Below are positions 5,641-8,432 of a stretch of DNA of 8,432 nt, one piece after another. The notes under the pieces were generated by a model. That model did not search any database. It saw only the letters and a list, made by a program, of their open reading frames with translations, and was not told the DNA's origin. This stretch comes from an uncultured Nitrospina sp. (GTDB taxonomy: Bacteria; Nitrospinota; Nitrospinia; Nitrospinales; VA-1): positions 1 to 8,432 of the forward strand of contig CATMOP010000071.1 in assembly GCA_950072225.1 (NCBI GenBank). The letters run 5' to 3'. Position numbers and translations under genes: made by a program. How positions within the stretch are numbered: position 1 is the stretch's first letter; the number at the start of each line of letters is the position of its first letter.

Positions 5641-6732
5641 CCGGCCCAGGCTAATGCCGATGGACTCAGCGGTATGTATCAATTGCGAATCGGATGGAAC
5701 CTGGCGAACAATTCCCGCCAGACTTTTAAGTGGAACCAGAACAATATCGCGAGCTTGCAACGCCACCATGTTACCAAATTCTCCTTCTGCGGCGGCCTCC
5801 ACCGCCTGGATTCCCAGCCGGGTGCCAAGAACCCGGTCGAATGACAGGGGAGTACCGCCTCGCTGAGTATGCCCCAAAACCGTGCAACGGACCTCCAGGT
5901 CAATTCGGTCGCTCAATTGTTTGGCGATAAAATTACCCACCCCGCCCAACTGGGCTACTCCCTGCAAACGGGTGGAGGCCGCTTCACTAGTGATTGCTTC
6001 CTTGCCAGTCTCTTTGGCGCCCTCTGCTACCACGATGATGCTGAAGGGGCTTCCACCCTCTTGCCTCAAGCGGATTTTTTCCAGCACTTTTTCCAGATCG
6101 TAACGGATTTCCGGAATAAGGATGATATGGGCTCCCCCGGAAATTCCGGCTTCCAGGGCAATCCAGCCAGCCTCCCGGCCCATGACCTCCAGAACCATGA
6201 CCCGATGGTGGCTTTCTCCGGTTGTTTGTAGTCGATCCAGCGCATCACAAGCCACCTGCACAGCGGTCTGGTAACCGAAGGTGTAATCCGTACCCACCAG
6301 ATCATTATCGATTGTTTTGGGGATGCCGATCACTGGCAAGCCTCTTTCAAAAAACTTGTAACCCAGTTGCAGAGTTCCATCCCCACCCACCACAAACAGG
6401 CAGTCCAGGTCAAGACGTTTGAAATTTTCGATCGATTGTTGAGAATAATCCTGAGTCGTCAGCTGGCCGTCCTTGCTGAACTGACGGTATTCAAAAGGGT
6501 CGCCTTTATTGGTGGTTCCGAGAATGGTTCCTCCCAAAGGCAGTATGTCCTTGGTTCCGGCCACAGTAAGTTTTCTGTGGTGGTCAAAGATCAGGCCCTC
6601 GAACCCCTCCTCAATGCCTATGACTTCTGCCCCGTAGCTGATAATCGCTGACCGGGTGACCGCCCGGATCACCGCATTGAGGCCGGAGCAATCTCCCCCT
6701 CCAGTCAGAATTCCAACGCGTTTAAGGCTCAT
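5605..6732 (-). CDS. pfkA: 6-phosphofructokinase
   Basis: This enzyme phosphorylates fructose 6-phosphate to the 1,6-bisphosphate, the control point of glycolysis (reversible if the donor is pyrophosphate). The 375-residue protein shows GGGDCSGLNAVIRA (11-24), GGDGT (116-120), PKTIDND with the catalytic aspartates (138-144), MGREAGW (184-190), AEGAKETG (236-243) and GHTQRGGTP (287-295). Gly119 in GGDG is the ATP-type residue, whereas Lys139 in PKTIDND is found in pyrophosphate enzymes and in the mixed group of actinobacterial type, so the phosphate donor is uncertain. The family sequence appears to end at SIGISLG (residue 363); the last 12 residues (RPLGVGPAGNGP) come from repeat R3. The ATG at 6732 lies inside rimO (11-base overlap) with no good ribosome binding site, suggesting coupled translation. 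Confidence 0.93.
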   Translation of the reverse strand: MSLKRVGILTGGGDCSGLNAVIRAVTRSAIISYGAEVIGIEEGFEGLIFDHHRKLTVAGTKDILPLGGTILGTTNKGDPFEYRQFSKDGQLTTQDYSQQSIENFKRLDLDCLFVVGGDGTLQLGYKFFERGLPVIGIPKTIDNDLVGTDYTFGYQTAVQVACDALDRLQTTGESHHRVMVLEVMGREAGWIALEAGISGGAHIILIPEIRYDLEKVLEKIRLRQEGGSPFSIIVVAEGAKETGKEAITSEAASTRLQGVAQLGGVGNFIAKQLSDRIDLEVRCTVLGHTQRGGTPLSFDRVLGTRLGIQAVEAAAEGEFGNMVALQARDIVLVPLKSLAGIVRQVPSDSQLIHTAESIGISLGRPLGVGPAGNGP

Positions 6733-8068
6733 GGGAAACTGCGGTTTGTAGCGGCTCCGCGATCAGGTCATAATCTGCCACCCCTTTAATTTTTACGGAA
6801 ATGATCTGTCCGGGCTCGGCTTCACATTTTTCGAGCAGGATCTGCCCGTCAATATCCGGTGCCTGGGAGGCGAGCCTTCCGGTCATCAAATAGTTTTCCT
6901 GCGGGTCAAAACCTTCCACCAAAACCGATTCCACCCTGCCTATGCGCTCCCGGTTTTTTTGAAGAACTATTTCTTTTTGAAATTCCATCAGGATATTTTT
7001 CCTTTCTTCTTTCACTTCCTGAGGAACCTTGTCCGGATAATCAAAGGCTGTCGTGCCTTCCTCATCCGAATAAGTAAATATTCCAACGTGGTCGAATTCC
7101 ATTTCACAAAGAAACCGGACCATATGTCGAAAATGTGTTTCGGTCTCTCCCGGAAACCCGGTAATAAATGTGGTTCTCAAGGCCACATCCGAAATTTTCA
7201 GCCGAACCTCATCGATCATTTTTCGGACCCCAAGTTCGGTTTCCTGCCGCTTCATGCTTTTAAGCATCTCGTCATGAGTATGTTGCAAAGGTACATCGAT
7301 GTAGCGGCAGACTTTAGGCTCTGACGCGATGAACTCAATCAACTCCGAGTTCAAAAAGGTTGGGTAACAATATAAAAGCCGTATCCACTCCAACCCTTCG
7401 ACCTTGGCCATTTCCCCAAGCAGGCGAACCAGTCCGTCTTTCATTCCCAAGTCAAAACCATACATGGTGGTATCCTGCGAAATCAGATTGAACTCCTTGA
7501 CTCCCTTGCGGGCTAAGTGCTCGGCCTCTGCAAGAATGGATTCTGGCGAGCGGCTGCGCATCGGCCCACGCATTTTCGGGATGATGCAAAATGCGCAACG
7601 GTTGGAGCAACCTTCAGAAATTTTTAAATACGCGGTATAAAAAGCCGTTGTTAATAGCCGGTCTGTATAAGACTCGTAATATTCGGCGGGTGTGGCGACA
7701 TGATTTTTTGATAACGGGTCGACATCCGCGATAATGTTTTTCAGTTGAGGATACTGGCCCACCCCCAGCAGGTGGTCGATTTCAGGGATTTCATCAAGCA
7801 GTTCCTGGCTATAACGTTCGGCCAGGCAACCGGTGACGATCAACTGTTTGCATTTTCCCCCTGCCTTGTGCCGGGCCATTTCCAGAATCGTATCGATCGA
7901 TTCTTTTTTGGCAGACTCAATAAAGCCACAGGTATTGATAATGATCACCTCTGCGTCTTCTTCATTCGGGGTGAGGCTGAACCCTGAAGAAACCAAATCG
8001 CCCAGCACCCTTTCAGAGTCCACCGTGTTTTTCGGACACCCCAAACTGACCATGCCAATTTTTTTCAT
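6722..8068 (-). CDS. rimO: Ribosomal protein S12 methylthiotransferase RimO
   Basis: RimO is a radical-SAM enzyme that adds a methylthio group to the conserved aspartate of ribosomal protein S12, using two [4Fe-4S] clusters. The 448-residue protein has the three domains of the family. The N-terminal MTTase domain opens SLGCPKNTVDSE, with cluster cysteines at 11, 47 and 81. The radical-SAM core has SEGCSNRCAFCIIP (Cys154, Cys158, Cys161). A C-terminal TRAM-like segment runs from about residue 375 to 440. SLGCPKNTVDSE and CAFCIIPKMRGPMRSR favour RimO over its relative MiaB, which modifies tRNA. The ATG at 8068 has only a weak ribosome binding site. The gene lies 35 bases after the MlaC-like gene and overlaps pfkA by 11 bases. 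Length is normal and all six cluster cysteines are present. Confidence 0.96.
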   Translation of the reverse strand: MKKIGMVSLGCPKNTVDSERVLGDLVSSGFSLTPNEEDAEVIIINTCGFIESAKKESIDTILEMARHKAGGKCKQLIVTGCLAERYSQELLDEIPEIDHLLGVGQYPQLKNIIADVDPLSKNHVATPAEYYESYTDRLLTTAFYTAYLKISEGCSNRCAFCIIPKMRGPMRSRSPESILAEAEHLARKGVKEFNLISQDTTMYGFDLGMKDGLVRLLGEMAKVEGLEWIRLLYCYPTFLNSELIEFIASEPKVCRYIDVPLQHTHDEMLKSMKRQETELGVRKMIDEVRLKISDVALRTTFITGFPGETETHFRHMVRFLCEMEFDHVGIFTYSDEEGTTAFDYPDKVPQEVKEERKNILMEFQKEIVLQKNRERIGRVESVLVEGFDPQENYLMTGRLASQAPDIDGQILLEKCEAEPGQIISVKIKGVADYDLIAEPLQTAVSHEP

Positions 8069-8103
8069 TGTCTATTCCAAATAAATTATTTAGGCATCAA
8101 GCC

Positions 8104-8432
8104 TCAGCTCTTAGAGGCTTTCAGCTTCTTTTCCATTTTACGCATGAGTTCATTAAAACCTTTTTTAGCTATCACCTTATAAAACTTACTGCGCAAATTG
8201 TTTCTCATGCTGACACCATCCAGGACGACATCCACGACCAGCCATCTCTTCTCAGTCTGGGTAAGACGAAAATCGATATCAACTTCTCCTTCTTTTTCAT
8301 GAACCAACGCGGCATATATCAGGACTTGGCGTTGGAAGTGTTCGCGGATGCCGTGCTTTTCTTTACCAGTCTCGTCTGCTCAATCACCGATCCAGATTTG
8401 TAGTCAACTACCTCTATTCCAGCGTCCGTATG
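8104..8432 (-). CDS. MlaC/Ttg2D-type phospholipid-transport protein, C-terminal part, likely frameshifted
   Basis: MlaC proteins are periplasmic carriers that move phospholipids between the inner and outer membranes with the MlaFEDB transporter. The last 75 or so residues fit: EVDIDFRLTQTEKRWLVVDVV, then DGVSMRNNLRSKFYKVI and a lysine-rich end. This matches the family pattern of a YRL/FRL strand, W.V.DV.I.G.S and NYRSQF. The gene runs off the right edge. The upstream part is open in a different frame (8432 to a stop at 8321-8319) and also reads like protein (GIEVVDYKSGSVIEQTRLVK). Adding one A to the AAAA run at 8360-8357 would join the two frames into 109 continuous codons. This is either a real one-base loss that breaks the gene or a sequence error in a homopolymer. 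The product name rests on motif recognition. Confidence 0.65.

Noticed and set aside
8378..8386. GCTCAATCA within the MlaC-like gene, resembling the second block of the intergenic repeat.
   Set aside because: Only nine bases match, the first block is absent nearby, and the site is inside coding sequence, so chance is the simpler explanation.

Overview
The window is a run of conserved housekeeping genes from a bacterium. Every gene is on the minus strand, so transcription runs from high to low coordinates. In that order the layout is: the C-terminal part of an MlaC-type phospholipid-transport protein (8104-8432, with a likely one-base frameshift), rimO, pfkA, a 367-base gene-free gap, rpsB, tsf, pyrH, frr, uppS, cdsA, a 209-base gap, and the 5' end of dxr, which is cut by the window edge. 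There is no rRNA, tRNA, CRISPR array, insertion sequence or prophage gene.

The MlaC-like protein points to an outer membrane, and dxr shows that isoprenoids are made by the MEP pathway. The very short EF-Ts, the Lys/Ala/Glu tail on S2 and the PKTIDND-type phosphofructokinase do not fit a typical gammaproteobacterium. A deltaproteobacterial or Nitrospinota-like lineage seems possible, but this is an impression and not a sequence-proven placement. Base composition looks moderate, and no gene stands out as recently transferred.

The rpsB-to-dxr block is the classic order in which translation factors (S2, EF-Ts, ribosome recycling factor) and UMP kinase are followed by envelope lipid genes. UppS makes undecaprenyl diphosphate, CdsA makes CDP-diacylglycerol, and Dxr commits carbon to the isoprenoids that UppS uses. 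Junctions are tight in the middle (tsf/pyrH share one base; pyrH and frr are 2 bases apart). rimO and pfkA overlap by 11 bases.

The least ordinary feature is a dispersed intergenic repeat of roughly 80-110 bases. I found three copies: one between cdsA and dxr (R1), and two facing each other between pfkA and rpsB (R2, R3). All share the block CCACTAGGCGTG and a second block TCGGCTCAATCAA, which is degenerate in R3. R3 runs into the 3' end of pfkA and appears to encode the last 12 residues of that protein. I do not recognise the repeat as a named family. Promoter calls are weak throughout and I see no convincing intrinsic terminator.
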